A stretch of DNA of 64,000 nt, from NCBI RefSeq assembly GCF_014646575.1, contig NZ_BMNN01000002.1:1-64000 (forward strand), written 5' to 3'. This DNA comes from Halopseudomonas pertucinogena. Lineage in GTDB: Bacteria; Pseudomonadota; Gammaproteobacteria; Pseudomonadales; Pseudomonadaceae. The translations under genes were made by a program, and so were the position numbers. The notes under the pieces are model-generated. The model was not told the DNA's origin. It was given only the letters and a program-made list of their open reading frames with translations, and ran no database searches. Of the stretch, positions 9,161 through 18,158 are shown piece by piece (positions within the stretch are counted from its first letter, which is position 1; each line of letters starts with the position of its first letter).

Positions 9161-11176
9161 TTACAGATTGACCAGTTGCTGCCGCAACTTCTGGATATCG
9201 TCGCGCATCTGTGTCGCCGCCTCGAACTCCAGATCCCGGGCATGCTGGAACATCTTTTCCTCGAGCTGACGAATGCGTTTGGTGATCTCCGACGGCGACC
9301 GCAGCTTCTCCACCTTGTACTCACCCGACTCCTCGGCAGCTTTGGCCTGGCGCCGCTTGTTCGACCGGCTGCCGGGCACCACGGCACCTTCCATGATGTC
9401 CTGCACGCTCTTGACCACGCCCTTGGGAGTGATGCCATGCTCCTCGTTGAACGCGATCTGCTTGGCGCGCCGGCGTTCGGTCTCGCCTATTGCCCGCTCC
9501 ATCGAGCCGGTCATCTGATCGGCATACAGGATGGCCTTGCCGTTCAGGTTCCGCGCAGCACGACCAATGGTCTGGATCAGCGAGCGCTCGGACCGGAGGA
9601 AGCCCTCCTTGTCCGCATCCAGAATCGCCACCAGAGAAACCTCTGGCATATCAAGACCTTCGCGCAATAAGTTAATGCCAACAAGCACATCGAATACCCC
9701 CATCCGCAGATCCCGGATGATCTCGACCCGCTCGACGGTATCGATGTCGGAGTGCAGGTAGCGCACCTTTACTCCGTGATCGGCAAGATAGTCAGTGAGA
9801 TCTTCCGCCATCCGCTTGGTCAGGGTCGTCACCAGCACCCGCTCGCTCTTGGCGGTACGCAGGCCGATTTCCGACAGCAGGTCATCCACCTGGGTCAGCG
9901 CCGGGCGCACCTCGATCTGCGGGTCGACCAGGCCGGTGGGCCGCACTACCTGCTCTACCACCCGCCCGGCATGGCTCTCCTCGTAGGGGCCGGGGGTCGC
10001 AGACACAAAGATCGTCTGCGGCGAGATGGCCTCCCACTCGCCAAAGCGCATCGGGCGGTTATCCAGCGCGGACGGCAGCCTGAAACCGTACTCCACCAGG
10101 GTCTCCTTGCGCGAGCGGTCCCCCTTGTACATCGCGCCGACCTGGGGCACGGAGACGTGGGATTCATCGATCACCAGCAACGCGTTGTCCGGCAGATAGT
10201 CGAACAGGGTCGGCGGCGGCAGACCGACCGGCCTGCCGGAAAGGTAACGGGAGTAGTTTTCGATACCGTTGCAGTAACCCAGCTCCATGATCATTTCCAT
10301 ATCGAAGCGGGTGCGCTGCTCCAGCCGCTGCGCCTCAACCAGCTTGTTCTGGCTCTGCAGAACTTCCAGACGCTCCTTGAGCTCCTCCTTTATCTGCTCA
10401 ACCGCGTCCAGCAGGGTCTGCCGTGGCGTCACATAATGTGATTTGGGATAGATAGTTACACGCGGAACCTTGCGCAACACCTCACCTGTCAACGGGTCGA
10501 AGAAACTGATGCTGTCGACCTCGTCATCAAAGAGCTCGATGCGAATCGCTTCCAGATCCGATTCCGCGGGGTAGACATCTATCACGTCGCCCCGCACCCG
10601 GTAGGTGGCCCGCGCCAGCTCCATGTCATTGCGCGTGTATTGCAGCTCCGCCAGACGCCGCAGCAGGGCGCGCTGATCGAGCTGATCGCCGCGATCCACA
10701 TGCAGCACCATTTTCAGATAGGACTCGGGGTCACCCAGGCCGTAAATGGCCGATACCGTCGCAACGATGATCGCGTCCGGGCGCTCCATCAGCGCCTTGG
10801 TTGCCGAGAGCCGCATCTGTTCGATATGGTCGTTTATCGAGGCGTCCTTCTCGATAAAGGTATCAGACGCCGGCACATAGGCTTCGGGCTGGTAGTAATC
10901 GTAGTAGGAGACGAAATACTCCACTGCGTTGTTTGGAAAGAACTCGCGAAACTCGCCATAAAGCTGGGCGGCCAGGGTCTTGTTCGGCGCCATTACGATG
11001 GTGGGCCGCTGGACCTGCTGGATGACATTGGCAATGGTGAAGGTCTTCCCTGACCCGGTGACCCCGAGCAGCGTCTGGTGCGAGAGGCCCGCTTCCAGCC
11101 CCTCCACCAGCTGCGCTATGGCTACCGGCTGGTCACCGGCGGGTTTGAATCGGGTTTGCAGCTTGAATCGGTTCAT
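9161..11176 (-). CDS. uvrB: UvrABC excision nuclease subunit B
   Basis: UvrB is the damage-verifying helicase-like subunit of nucleotide excision repair. The 671 residues match the family. Walker A is GVTGSGKT (38-45), the DNA-clamping beta-hairpin contains [12 protein letters not shown], the DEAD-type box reads VIDESH, helicase motif VI lies in QTIGRAARN, and the C-terminal UVR motif (about 632-667) is the UvrA/UvrC contact. The ATG at 11176 begins [17 protein letters not shown] as in homologues. No clear ribosome site precedes it, and the open frame extends 13 codons further to 11215, so the start is a little uncertain. It is divergent from the aminotransferase gene. Confidence 0.96.
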   Translation of the reverse strand: MNRFKLQTRFKPAGDQPVAIAQLVEGLEAGLSHQTLLGVTGSGKTFTIANVIQQVQRPTIVMAPNKTLAAQLYGEFREFFPNNAVEYFVSYYDYYQPEAYVPASDTFIEKDASINDHIEQMRLSATKALMERPDAIIVATVSAIYGLGDPESYLKMVLHVDRGDQLDQRALLRRLAELQYTRNDMELARATYRVRGDVIDVYPAESDLEAIRIELFDDEVDSISFFDPLTGEVLRKVPRVTIYPKSHYVTPRQTLLDAVEQIKEELKERLEVLQSQNKLVEAQRLEQRTRFDMEMIMELGYCNGIENYSRYLSGRPVGLPPPTLFDYLPDNALLVIDESHVSVPQVGAMYKGDRSRKETLVEYGFRLPSALDNRPMRFGEWEAISPQTIFVSATPGPYEESHAGRVVEQVVRPTGLVDPQIEVRPALTQVDDLLSEIGLRTAKSERVLVTTLTKRMAEDLTDYLADHGVKVRYLHSDIDTVERVEIIRDLRMGVFDVLVGINLLREGLDMPEVSLVAILDADKEGFLRSERSLIQTIGRAARNLNGKAILYADQMTGSMERAIGETERRRAKQIAFNEEHGITPKGVVKSVQDIMEGAVVPGSRSNKRRQAKAAEESGEYKVEKLRSPSEITKRIRQLEEKMFQHARDLEFEAATQMRDDIQKLRQQLVNL

Positions 11177-11276
11177 GACAGGAAGGCACCACGAAAGGAC
11201 AACAGCCACAATCATAGCACTGCCCGGCGTGCCCGACGCAGCTCAGGCGGGCTCGCACCCTGCCCGAGTCTCTGTT

Positions 11277-11282
11277 TATAAT
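11277..11282 (+). promoter_or_regulatory. Possible -10 element for the aminotransferase gene
   Basis: A perfect TATAAT lies 63 nt before the start codon at 11345. No good -35 hexamer is found 16-18 bp upstream, so this rests on the -10 alone. Confidence 0.35.
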
Positions 11283-11344
11283 GTCCGGCCGCCCGCGGCA
11301 CAGCCCGATCACATCAATTCACCTGTTTCGAGTCTGCCCATATC

Positions 11345-12550
11345 ATGAGTCTGTTTTCCCCCGTTGAAATGGCGCCACGCGATCCCATCCTTGGCCTGAA
11401 CGAAGCCTTCAATGCCGATCCCCGTGCAGAGAAAGTCAACCTGGGCGTAGGCGTCTACTACGACGAGAACGGCAAGGTTCCCCTGCTGCGGGCCGTCCAG
11501 GCCGCCGAAGAAGCACGCGTTGCCGAGCACGCCCCGCGCACCTACCTGCCGATGGAAGGCCTGGCTCCCTACGACCAGGCGGTTCAGAAGCTGCTGCTGG
11601 GCGCCGACTCCCCGCTGCTCAGCTCCGGTCGTCTGGTCACCGCACAATCCATCGGCGGTACCGGTGCACTCAAGCTGGGCGCAGACTTTCTCTATCGACT
11701 GGCCGGCAAGCGCCTGGTCGCCATCAGCGACCCGAGCTGGGAGAACCACCGCTCGCTGTTCGAGACAGCCGGTTATGAAGTGGTCACCTACCCGTACTAC
11801 GATCCGGCAACCCACGGCCTGAATCTGCAGGGGATGCTGCAGGGCATCGAAGCGCTCCCCGAGGGCAGTGTCGTGGTGCTGCACGCGTGCTGCCACAACC
11901 CCACCGGGGTCGACCTGAGCATCGAACAGTGGAAGCAGGTCATCGAGGTCGTACGCAAGCGCAATCATGTCCCCTTCCTGGACATCGCCTACCAGGGTTT
12001 CGGCGACAACCTGGAAGACGACGCCGCTGCCGTACGGCTGTTTGCCGAGGCCGATCTGTCCTTCGTCATCTCCAGCTCATTCTCCAAGTCCTTCTCGCTG
12101 TACGGCGAACGGGTCGGTGCGCTGACGCTGGTGACCGGCACCGCCGAAGAAGGCGAGCGAGTGCTTTCCCAGCTCAAGCGTGTTATCCGCACCAACTATT
12201 CCAACCCGCCCACCCACGGCGCCAAGGTAGTGGCCGCGGTGCTCAACAACCCCGAGCTGTATGCCATGTGGGAGCAGGAACTGGCGGAAATGCGCATTCG
12301 CATCAAGCAGATGCGCAAGGCCCTGGCGAACCGTCTGCGCGCCGCAGGGGTGGAACAGGATGTCAGCTTCATCGAAAAACAGCGGGGCATGTTCTCCTAC
12401 TCCGGCCTGAGCCGTGAGCAGGTCGACCGGCTGGCACAGGAGTTTGCCATCTACGCGGTGGGCAGTGGCCGCATCTGTGTGGCTGCACTGAACAACCGCA
12501 ATATCGACACGGTTGCCGATGCCATCGCCAGAGTCATGCTGGAGGCCTGA
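11345..12550 (+). CDS. aromatic amino acid aminotransferase (class I PLP enzyme)
   Basis: This 401-residue fold-type I aminotransferase belongs to the aspartate/tyrosine aminotransferase family. Family marks are VNLGVGVYYDENGKVPLL near the N-terminus, YLPMEGL, the substrate-side SIGGTGAL, CCHNPTGVD (cofactor Asn), DIAYQGF (Asp/Tyr contacting the pyridine) and SSSFSKSFSLYGERVG with the Schiff-base Lys, then GRICVAALN with the carboxylate-binding Arg. It probably transaminates tyrosine, phenylalanine and aspartate with 2-oxoglutarate. TyrB and PhhC are the nearest named types and I cannot choose between them. It is divergent from uvrB, the same neighbour pair I recall from Pseudomonas aeruginosa. 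Confidence 0.93.
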   Translation: MSLFSPVEMAPRDPILGLNEAFNADPRAEKVNLGVGVYYDENGKVPLLRAVQAAEEARVAEHAPRTYLPMEGLAPYDQAVQKLLLGADSPLLSSGRLVTAQSIGGTGALKLGADFLYRLAGKRLVAISDPSWENHRSLFETAGYEVVTYPYYDPATHGLNLQGMLQGIEALPEGSVVVLHACCHNPTGVDLSIEQWKQVIEVVRKRNHVPFLDIAYQGFGDNLEDDAAAVRLFAEADLSFVISSSFSKSFSLYGERVGALTLVTGTAEEGERVLSQLKRVIRTNYSNPPTHGAKVVAAVLNNPELYAMWEQELAEMRIRIKQMRKALANRLRAAGVEQDVSFIEKQRGMFSYSGLSREQVDRLAQEFAIYAVGSGRICVAALNNRNIDTVADAIARVMLEA

Positions 12551-12589
12551 GCGCAGGTTGCGCCATTTACCGGAAAGCGCTTCAAGGTG

Positions 12590-12617
12590 TTGACTTGAAA
12601 AGTATTTTTGGTAGAGT
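12590..12617 (+). promoter_or_regulatory. tRNA-Asn promoter
   Basis: -35 TTGACT (12590-12595), a 16-bp spacer and -10 TAGAGT (12612-12617) are followed by a GCGC discriminator, just like the rRNA promoters at the start of the window. It lies 12 nt before the tRNA. Confidence 0.85.
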
Positions 12618-12629
12618 GCGCACATCCTT

Positions 12630-12705
12630 TCCGCGATAGCTCAGTCGGTAGAGCAAATGACTGTTAATCATTGGGTCCCAGGTTCGAGTCCTGGTCGCGG
12701 AGCCA
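12630..12705 (+). tRNA. tRNA-Asn (anticodon GTT)
   Basis: A 76-nt cloverleaf with encoded GCCA end. The acceptor is TCCGCGA/TCGCGGA, the D arm GCTCAGTCGGTAGAGC, the anticodon loop CTGTTAA (anticodon GTT), and the T arm CCAGGTTCGAGTCCTGG. Confidence 0.97.
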
Positions 12706-12711
12706 GACATC

Positions 12712-12737
12712 AAAGCCCGGCATGAGCCGGGTTTTTT
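12712..12737 (+). terminator. Rho-independent terminator after tRNA-Asn
   Basis: A GCCCGGC/GCCGGGT stem with a 4-nt loop ATGA lies 7 nt after the tRNA and is followed by a run of T to 12737. Confidence 0.85.
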
Positions 12738-12744
12738 GTGCCTG

Positions 12745-13068
12745 TTATTCAACGGCGCAATCAACCGTGACGCGTATTCGGTTGATGTGTCGACGGAAAA
12801 ACTGCGTCAGCGTCGCCTCTTCACCCGGCTGCAGCAGTACCCGCCTGGGTACCGGCCGCTCCGGCCCGTTCACGAAAGCGACCTGACACGCCAGCGGCCT
12901 CGGCTCGCGGCTCGTCAACATCACCGCCGCCATGTTGGCCAGGTCCGTGGTCTGCACCGACACCTCCGTGCCCTGCGGGAGCACCTCCACGTCGACCGGG
13001 AAAGTATAGTTGGCGGCAGACACCGGCAGCGCGAGCCCCAACCCGATGATCGCGAAAAGTTGATACAT
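12745..13068 (-). CDS. hypothetical secreted protein
   Basis: This 107-residue protein starts with a clear Sec signal peptide (about 1-18, hydrophobic FAIIGLGLALPVSA, likely cut after Ala-Ala), so it is probably periplasmic. The mature part is about 88 residues with alternating beta-like segments (YTFPVDVEVLPQGTEVSV) and two cysteines (CQVAF and near the end VDCAVE) that could form one disulfide. An AAGGG ribosome site precedes the ATG. It is divergent from the LysR regulator gene (55 nt apart), so it may be that regulator's target. I do not recognise the family. Confidence 0.7.
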   Translation of the reverse strand: MYQLFAIIGLGLALPVSAANYTFPVDVEVLPQGTEVSVQTTDLANMAAVMLTSREPRPLACQVAFVNGPERPVPRRVLLQPGEEATLTQFFRRHINRIRVTVDCAVE

Positions 13069-13123
13069 TGGCGTCTACCCTTATCAAGTCAACGATATCT
13101 ACGATAGGCCAGAGAACGCTCTG

Positions 13124-14017
13124 ATGAAAGCACCCCGCGTCACCCTGGAACAATGGCGGACCCTGCAGGCCGTCGTCGACCATGGCGGCTATGCCCAGGC
13201 CGCAGAAGCCCTGCATCGCTCCCAGTCCTCTGTAAGCTATACCGTGGCGCGCATGCAGGAACAGCTCGGCGTACCGTTGCTGGAGATCGTCGGTCGCAAG
13301 GCCGAGCTGACCGAGGCCGGCTCGGTGCTGCTGCGCCGCTCGCGTCACCTGCTCAAGGAAGCCCGGCAGCTTGAGGAGCTGGCCTGGAACATGGACCAGG
13401 GCTGGGAAGCCGAAGTCCAGCTGGTGGTCGAAGCGGCCTACCCTACCGAGCGACTGGCCCGCGCACTGGAGGCCTTCATGCCCCAGAGCAAGGGCTGCCG
13501 GGTGCAGCTGCGCGAAGAAGTCCTGTCGGGCGTTGAAGAGCTCCTCAAGAATGGCACCGCGGACCTCGCCATCTCCGGCATTAACATCCAGGGATACCTG
13601 CCCCAGCAGCTCAAGGCCGTGGAGTTTGTTGCGGTTGCCCACCCGGACCACCCGCTGCACCGGTTGAACCGCACCCTCACGCACAACGATCTGGAGACCC
13701 ACCTGCAGGTCGTGATCCGCGACTCCGGCAGTCACCAGCCGCGCAACGAGGGCTGGCTTGGCGCAGAGCAACGCTGGACGGTAACCAACATGAGCACCTC
13801 GCGGAAGCTGATCTGCCAGGGGCTGGGTTTCGCCTGGCTGCCCCGGCACGAAATTGTCGAACAGCTGGAACAGGGCAAGCTGGCAATATTGCCCCTGCAG
13901 CAGGGGCAGCACCGTGCAGCCAACATGTATCTTTATTCCAACAAGGACAGGACGCCGGGGCCCGCCGCCCGGATACTTGCCGAGCTGATCATCCAGCACT
14001 CCCATGATGACGGGTGA
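13124..14017 (+). CDS. LysR-family transcriptional regulator
   Basis: This 297-residue DNA-binding regulator has an N-terminal winged helix (about residues 6-65: LEQWRTLQAVVDHGGYAQAAEALHRSQSSVSYTVARMQEQ in two consecutive helices) and a LysR substrate domain (about 90-290). Its inducer cannot be told from the sequence. It is transcribed away from the small secreted protein gene at 12745, which is the classical layout for a LysR regulator and its target. It is 105 nt upstream of the cyclophilin gene. Confidence 0.88.
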   Translation: MKAPRVTLEQWRTLQAVVDHGGYAQAAEALHRSQSSVSYTVARMQEQLGVPLLEIVGRKAELTEAGSVLLRRSRHLLKEARQLEELAWNMDQGWEAEVQLVVEAAYPTERLARALEAFMPQSKGCRVQLREEVLSGVEELLKNGTADLAISGINIQGYLPQQLKAVEFVAVAHPDHPLHRLNRTLTHNDLETHLQVVIRDSGSHQPRNEGWLGAEQRWTVTNMSTSRKLICQGLGFAWLPRHEIVEQLEQGKLAILPLQQGQHRAANMYLYSNKDRTPGPAARILAELIIQHSHDDG

Positions 14018-14122
14018 ACAGAGGGTGAAGACGTTGAGTCACGCCGCGCGAGTGCTTACACTCCCTGCCACACGCCGGCCCGTATCACATCCGATATGGG
14101 CGCTGACCTACTGGAGCCCTGA

Positions 14123-14686
14123 ATGCTGAAGAAACTGATCGGAACCTGTGCCCTGGCCCTGCTTGCCGGCTCCGCGCTGGCAGATAATCCCCGCGTACTG
14201 CTGAGCACCAGCCATGGTGATATCGAAATCGAACTGAATCAGGAGGCTGCGCCCATCAGCGTGGACAACTTCCTGCGCTATACCGACGCGGGCCATTATG
14301 ACGGGCTGATCTTCCACCGCGTGATCCCCGGCTTCATGATCCAGGGCGGCGGCTTCACTCCCGACATGCGCCAGCGCGCTGTGGGCAAGCCGATCAGGAA
14401 CGAAGCGGACAACGGCCTGAACAACGACCGCTACACGGTTGCCATGGCGCGCACCCAGGTGCGTGACAGTGCCACCAGCCAGTTCTTCATCAACCTGGCC
14501 AACAACGATTTCCTCAACCATGGCAGCCGGGATTTCGGCTATGCCGTGTTCGGCAAGGTGGTAAGCGGGGAACACGTGGTGGAAACCATCGCCAAGCTGC
14601 CCACCGGTCGCCAGGCAGGTCACAGCGACGTGCCGGTCAACCCGGTCATCATCAACAGTGCGAAGCGGGTCGACAGCGGCGAGTAG
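14123..14686 (+). CDS. ppiA: periplasmic peptidyl-prolyl cis-trans isomerase (cyclophilin)
   Basis: This 187-residue cyclophilin catalyses proline isomerisation during folding. A Sec signal peptide (1-20, [16 protein letters not shown]) places it in the periplasm, unlike cytoplasmic PpiB. Catalytic and ligand-pocket residues are seen in [15 protein letters not shown], the [20 protein letters not shown] segment and the Phe of [12 protein letters not shown]. Length fits PpiA. It stands between the LysR gene and a convergent DUF482 gene, without an evident operon. Confidence 0.93.
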   Translation: MLKKLIGTCALALLAGSALADNPRVLLSTSHGDIEIELNQEAAPISVDNFLRYTDAGHYDGLIFHRVIPGFMIQGGGFTPDMRQRAVGKPIRNEADNGLNNDRYTVAMARTQVRDSATSQFFINLANNDFLNHGSRDFGYAVFGKVVSGEHVVETIAKLPTGRQAGHSDVPVNPVIINSAKRVDSGE

Positions 14687-14715
14687 CCCCCCCTTCCGGA
14701 TCGGCGCAGGGCGGT

Positions 14716-15858
14716 TCACTCCGCCCTGCGATAAGGCAGATAACTCAGCGCGTCCCGGGCATAAGCCCGTATGCCTGCCCGCTCCTGGGTCAGAAAGTCC
14801 GCCACCGCCTCGTGCAACCCCGGCTGCAACCTGTGCCAGGATTGGGTCAGCACCGGCTCGAAACCGCGCAGCAGCTTGTGTTCACCCTGGGCGCCGGCGT
14901 CAAAGCGTTGCAACCCTTCCTCGATGCATCGCTCCATCCCCTGATAGAAACACGTCTCGAAATGCAGGTTGTCATACTCCTCCAGGCAGCCCCAGTAGCG
15001 TCCGTACAAGGTGTCACTGCCCGCCAGGAACAGCGCACCGGCCACGTCCCGGCCCTGGTGATGTGCGAACACCAGGCGCGGGGTGTGCGGCAGGCGCTCG
15101 CCCAGCAGCACGAAGAACTCCGGCGTCAGATAGGGCCGGCGGCCTCGCTTCAGGTAGGTCGCGGCGTAGAAGGAATAGAACCGCTGCCAATCCGCCGCCC
15201 CTATCTCCGGCCCTGCCAGCCACCTGAATTCGATGCCCTGACCGGCAACGGCCTGGCGTTCCTTGCGGAAGTTCTTGCGCTTGCGTGAATTGCACGCGGC
15301 GAGAAAGTCGTCGAAGCTGCGATAATCACGATTGACCCAGTGAAACTGACAGCCGAGCCGCTGCAGCCAGCCGCCGTCTTTCAGCCAGGCATCCTCACTG
15401 CCGTCGTTGAACAGCAGATGCAGGCTGGACACCTCCTGCGCTGCCAGCGCTTCCTCCAGAGATCCAAGTACCTTCAGCGCGGCGGAAGCGTCCCGCGCCA
15501 GCAGGCGCGGCCCCTGCACTGGCGAGAATGGGATGGCCGCAACATATTTGGGGTAATACCTGTGCCCCGCCCGCTCCCATGCCTCTGCCCATTGCCAGTC
15601 GAACACATATTCGCCCCAGGAGTGCTGCTTGAGGTACAGCGGCAGGATCGCCTGTGCCCGTCCCCCGCTGCGCAGAAGACGGTGCGCCCCCTGCCAGCCG
15701 GTTGCAGGCATCACCGAGCCACTGTCCTCCAGCGCGGAAAGAAAGCCATGGCGCAGAAAGGGATAACCGGCAGGGGCCAGCTCATCCCATTCAGCGGCCT
15801 CGATTTCCGACACTCGATCAATGGTCTCAAGCTCCGACAACAGCACGTACCTCTTCAT
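14716..15858 (-). CDS. DUF482 (GNAT-fold) family protein
   Basis: This 380-residue cytosolic protein belongs to the widespread DUF482/COG3146 family, which has an acyltransferase (GNAT-like, FemX-type) fold. Recognisable segments are PFLRHGFLSALEDSGS, YVFDWQWAEAW, YYPKYVAAIPFSPVQGPRLL, KRKNFRKERQ and HNLHFE-type LHFETCFYQGMERCIEEGLQ near the end. No substrate is established. A role in amino-acyl transfer or peptidoglycan-linked modification has been proposed for relatives but is not visible here. Length is normal. Confidence 0.85.
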   Translation of the reverse strand: MKRYVLLSELETIDRVSEIEAAEWDELAPAGYPFLRHGFLSALEDSGSVMPATGWQGAHRLLRSGGRAQAILPLYLKQHSWGEYVFDWQWAEAWERAGHRYYPKYVAAIPFSPVQGPRLLARDASAALKVLGSLEEALAAQEVSSLHLLFNDGSEDAWLKDGGWLQRLGCQFHWVNRDYRSFDDFLAACNSRKRKNFRKERQAVAGQGIEFRWLAGPEIGAADWQRFYSFYAATYLKRGRRPYLTPEFFVLLGERLPHTPRLVFAHHQGRDVAGALFLAGSDTLYGRYWGCLEEYDNLHFETCFYQGMERCIEEGLQRFDAGAQGEHKLLRGFEPVLTQSWHRLQPGLHEAVADFLTQERAGIRAYARDALSYLPYRRAE

Positions 15859-15961
15859 CCGGCTTACCAGGGACGAGAGTATCTCATCAGCTGCGCATAC
15901 AAAGCATCAGGCAGAAAAAAGCCCCCTGACGGGGCTGAAGGAGCAGCCTGAACAGTACCTG

Positions 15962-16663
15962 TTACTGGGTAGCCCAATCCATGAAGGCCGCGCGGCTTTC
16001 AGGACTCATCAGATGCCACAGCTGTTTGAGTGTGGTCAGGGTCGCATCGTTATGCGGCAGCGTTTCAGCAGCCACCGAGCTCGGCTGCGGCGCTGCGCTA
16101 CGCTGCATCTCGGCTGCCGGGGAAGCGGCATCCAGGGGGGCGACGGTGGAGCGATTGTCATCCGGCTGACCGGTGCCCAGCAGGTTGCTCACCAGCGAGG
16201 TGTTGCGCTGGCCTTCAACCGCGGCGTGGCGCTCTCCGGTGCTGATATTGACAGCCCAGGCCTGGAACTCGGTTTCCAGCCGCTTCGCCTGTTCAAGGGT
16301 CCGGGGGCGATCGAACTCCAGCTTCCAGCGTTCGCCGGCCTTGCCATCGATGGTGAACACGCCGGTACGGCCACGCACCACTTCGTGGCTCATTCCACCA
16401 TCGATGTCAAATCCCTTCTTGTAGAACGCATTGATGCGGTATTCACCCGGCTGCAGATGCAGTGTCTTGTCATCGGTACCAAACATGGCATTGGCGCCGC
16501 TTACCCGCTGCCCATTGATACTCTGGACTTCAAGTTCATTGGGGACGACAACGGAAAGAATCTGCTGTTCAGGCAGAGCATTGCCTGGATAGAGCTGTAC
16601 ATGGGACTGCTGCGCGCAGGCGACCATTAAACAGGACAGGGCAATAACTAGCAGGCTACGCAT
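15962..16663 (-). CDS. DUF2057 family lipoprotein (YccT-like)
   Basis: This 233-residue protein carries a lipoprotein signal peptide, SLLVIALSCLMVAC, with the lipobox Cys at about residue 15, so it should be lipid-anchored in the envelope. The body matches the DUF2057/YccT family (QLYPGNALPEQQI, VVVPNELEVQSINGQRV, LQPGEYRINAFYK). A Pro/Ser/Ala-rich linker (about 145-195) and a short C-terminal helix containing LWHLMSPESRAAFMDWA follow. The ATG at 16663 has a GAGGAG ribosome site; the open frame upstream of it is not family-like. Relatives in enterobacteria affect curli assembly, but the function here is unknown. Confidence 0.85.
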   Translation of the reverse strand: MRSLLVIALSCLMVACAQQSHVQLYPGNALPEQQILSVVVPNELEVQSINGQRVSGANAMFGTDDKTLHLQPGEYRINAFYKKGFDIDGGMSHEVVRGRTGVFTIDGKAGERWKLEFDRPRTLEQAKRLETEFQAWAVNISTGERHAAVEGQRNTSLVSNLLGTGQPDDNRSTVAPLDAASPAAEMQRSAAPQPSSVAAETLPHNDATLTTLKQLWHLMSPESRAAFMDWATQ

Positions 16664-16783
16664 GAAAACTCCTCGGGCGGGTTGGAAAACAATAAAGAGG
16701 TAAGCACACCTGGAAGGTTGCAACCTTGGAGGGAAGAATAAGAACAAATGATTGCAGCAAGATGACAACTGAAATCCGGATAT

Positions 16784-16817
16784 AAAAAAGCCGGGTCACC
16801 CGAAGGAGTAACCCGGC
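16784..16817 (-). terminator. Rho-independent terminator after the porin gene
   Basis: On the minus strand a GCCGGGT/ACCCGGC stem (16817-16811 with 16796-16790) is followed by six T. It lies 31 nt after the porin stop codon. Confidence 0.85.
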
Positions 16818-16847
16818 CGGACACTTCCCTGTATTCCCTCAGACAAC

Positions 16848-17927
16848 TCAGAAGTCGTAACGCAGACCTACAGAGAATCCGGTTGCCTCTTCACCTGTGG
16901 CCGCACCCGGGTTGGCGCTGCGACCCTGCGCCCAGGGGCGCAGATTCTGGCGATCGTCGTTGTCCACCATCGCGTAGTTGGCGTAGACGCGGACGGCCTT
17001 GTCCAGCTTGTGCTCAACACCGATTACCCACATGTCGGCATCGTAATCCTCACCGTCGCTGTCCAGCGTCATCCACATCGCCTTCAACGCCGTGGCATCG
17101 GTGAGCTTGTACTCGCCACCCAGGCCGTAGGTATCAGAGGTCAGATCGTCACGCTTGGCATCGGTGGCAGCCTGATCGATGACGCCGGCGTCGCCCAGAA
17201 CCACGCCGTCATAGTCCACGGTCTGGTAGAAGCCGACCAGCTTGAATGCGTCGGTCAGATTGTAGGCCGCCGCCGCGCGGATACCATCGCGCTCGCCACG
17301 GCTGACGTCTTCCTCGACGGCTTCATAGGCCAGCGAGCCGGTGAACGGGCCGTTGGAGTAGTTGAGCGACACGCTGAACGCATCGGAGTCTTCGTCCTCA
17401 ACGGCAGCCTGGCCCTCGTATACCGAGTACGCCAGCTTCATGTTGAAGCCGTTCAGGCTCGGTGTGGTGTACTGGACAGTGTTGTCAAAACGCTCATCGA
17501 ACCGGGCGTCCCCGATGCGGGTCAGGTTGCGCATGTCACCGACCTGATCACCGAACAGGTTTGCCGGACCACGGGCCACCTTGAAGGGGCTGTCGAAACG
17601 CCCCATCTGGATGGCGCCCCAGTTGCTGCCGCTCAGACCGACAAAGGTGTCGCGGGTGGCAAAGTCGGAAGATCCGCCACTGCCCGTGGCGAAGTTGATT
17701 TCCTGCTCGATCTGGAAGAACGCCTTGAGATCGGGGTTGATGTCGTGCGAGCCCTTGAAGCCCAGGCGCGAGGAGTTGCTGGACAGGTTGGTTTCGGAAT
17801 AATCGTCACCGTCATCCAGGAAATCGGTGGATACATGAGCGCGACCGTAAATGCTTATATCAGCCTGCGCCAGCGCAGGCATAATAGCCGCAGCACCAAC
17901 CACAATCGCAATCAACTTCTTCTTCAT
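16848..17927 (-). CDS. gram-negative general porin
   Basis: This 359-residue outer-membrane protein has a Sec signal peptide (1-22, IAIVVGAAAIMPALAQA) and a 16-stranded trimeric porin pattern: DISIYGRAHVSTDF as first strand, SRLGFKGSHDINPDLKAFFQIEQ, the FVGLSGSNWGAIQMGRFDSPFK segment spanning the start of loop L3, and a C-terminal strand ending in Phe (GFSVGLRYDF) for BAM recognition. Loops are rich in Asp and Glu (DDGDDYSE, VEDEDSDAF, DSDGEDYDAD), which suits cation or salt-rich conditions. A good AAGGAG precedes the ATG. The substrate is not known. It is a single-gene unit with its own terminator. Confidence 0.92.
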   Translation of the reverse strand: MKKKLIAIVVGAAAIMPALAQADISIYGRAHVSTDFLDDGDDYSETNLSSNSSRLGFKGSHDINPDLKAFFQIEQEINFATGSGGSSDFATRDTFVGLSGSNWGAIQMGRFDSPFKVARGPANLFGDQVGDMRNLTRIGDARFDERFDNTVQYTTPSLNGFNMKLAYSVYEGQAAVEDEDSDAFSVSLNYSNGPFTGSLAYEAVEEDVSRGERDGIRAAAAYNLTDAFKLVGFYQTVDYDGVVLGDAGVIDQAATDAKRDDLTSDTYGLGGEYKLTDATALKAMWMTLDSDGEDYDADMWVIGVEHKLDKAVRVYANYAMVDNDDRQNLRPWAQGRSANPGAATGEEATGFSVGLRYDF

Positions 17928-18127
17928 CAGAAACTCCTTCGGGTTTTATAAAACGTCATCCTGCAAAGCTGACGTCGTTTGTTTCGACGGAGTGATTATG
18001 GAAATCGGGCATTACAGCGATCTTGCTGAATTATGAAGATTTGAAGTCAGGGGAACTTCAGGAGGATAGGAAGAACTACCGAAGTTGCGATCGATATGAA
18101 GAGAGTCTGCGGGGATAAATCAGGGAG

Positions 18128-18149
18128 TGCCCCGACATTTGTCGGGGCA
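18128..18149 (-). terminator. Probable terminator hairpin after the FabH-like gene
   Basis: A 10-bp inverted repeat (TGCCCCGACA with TGTCGGGGCA) lies 10 nt after the stop of the gene on the minus strand. The T tract beyond it is weak. Confidence 0.45.
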
Positions 18150-18158
18150 GGTTCAAGC

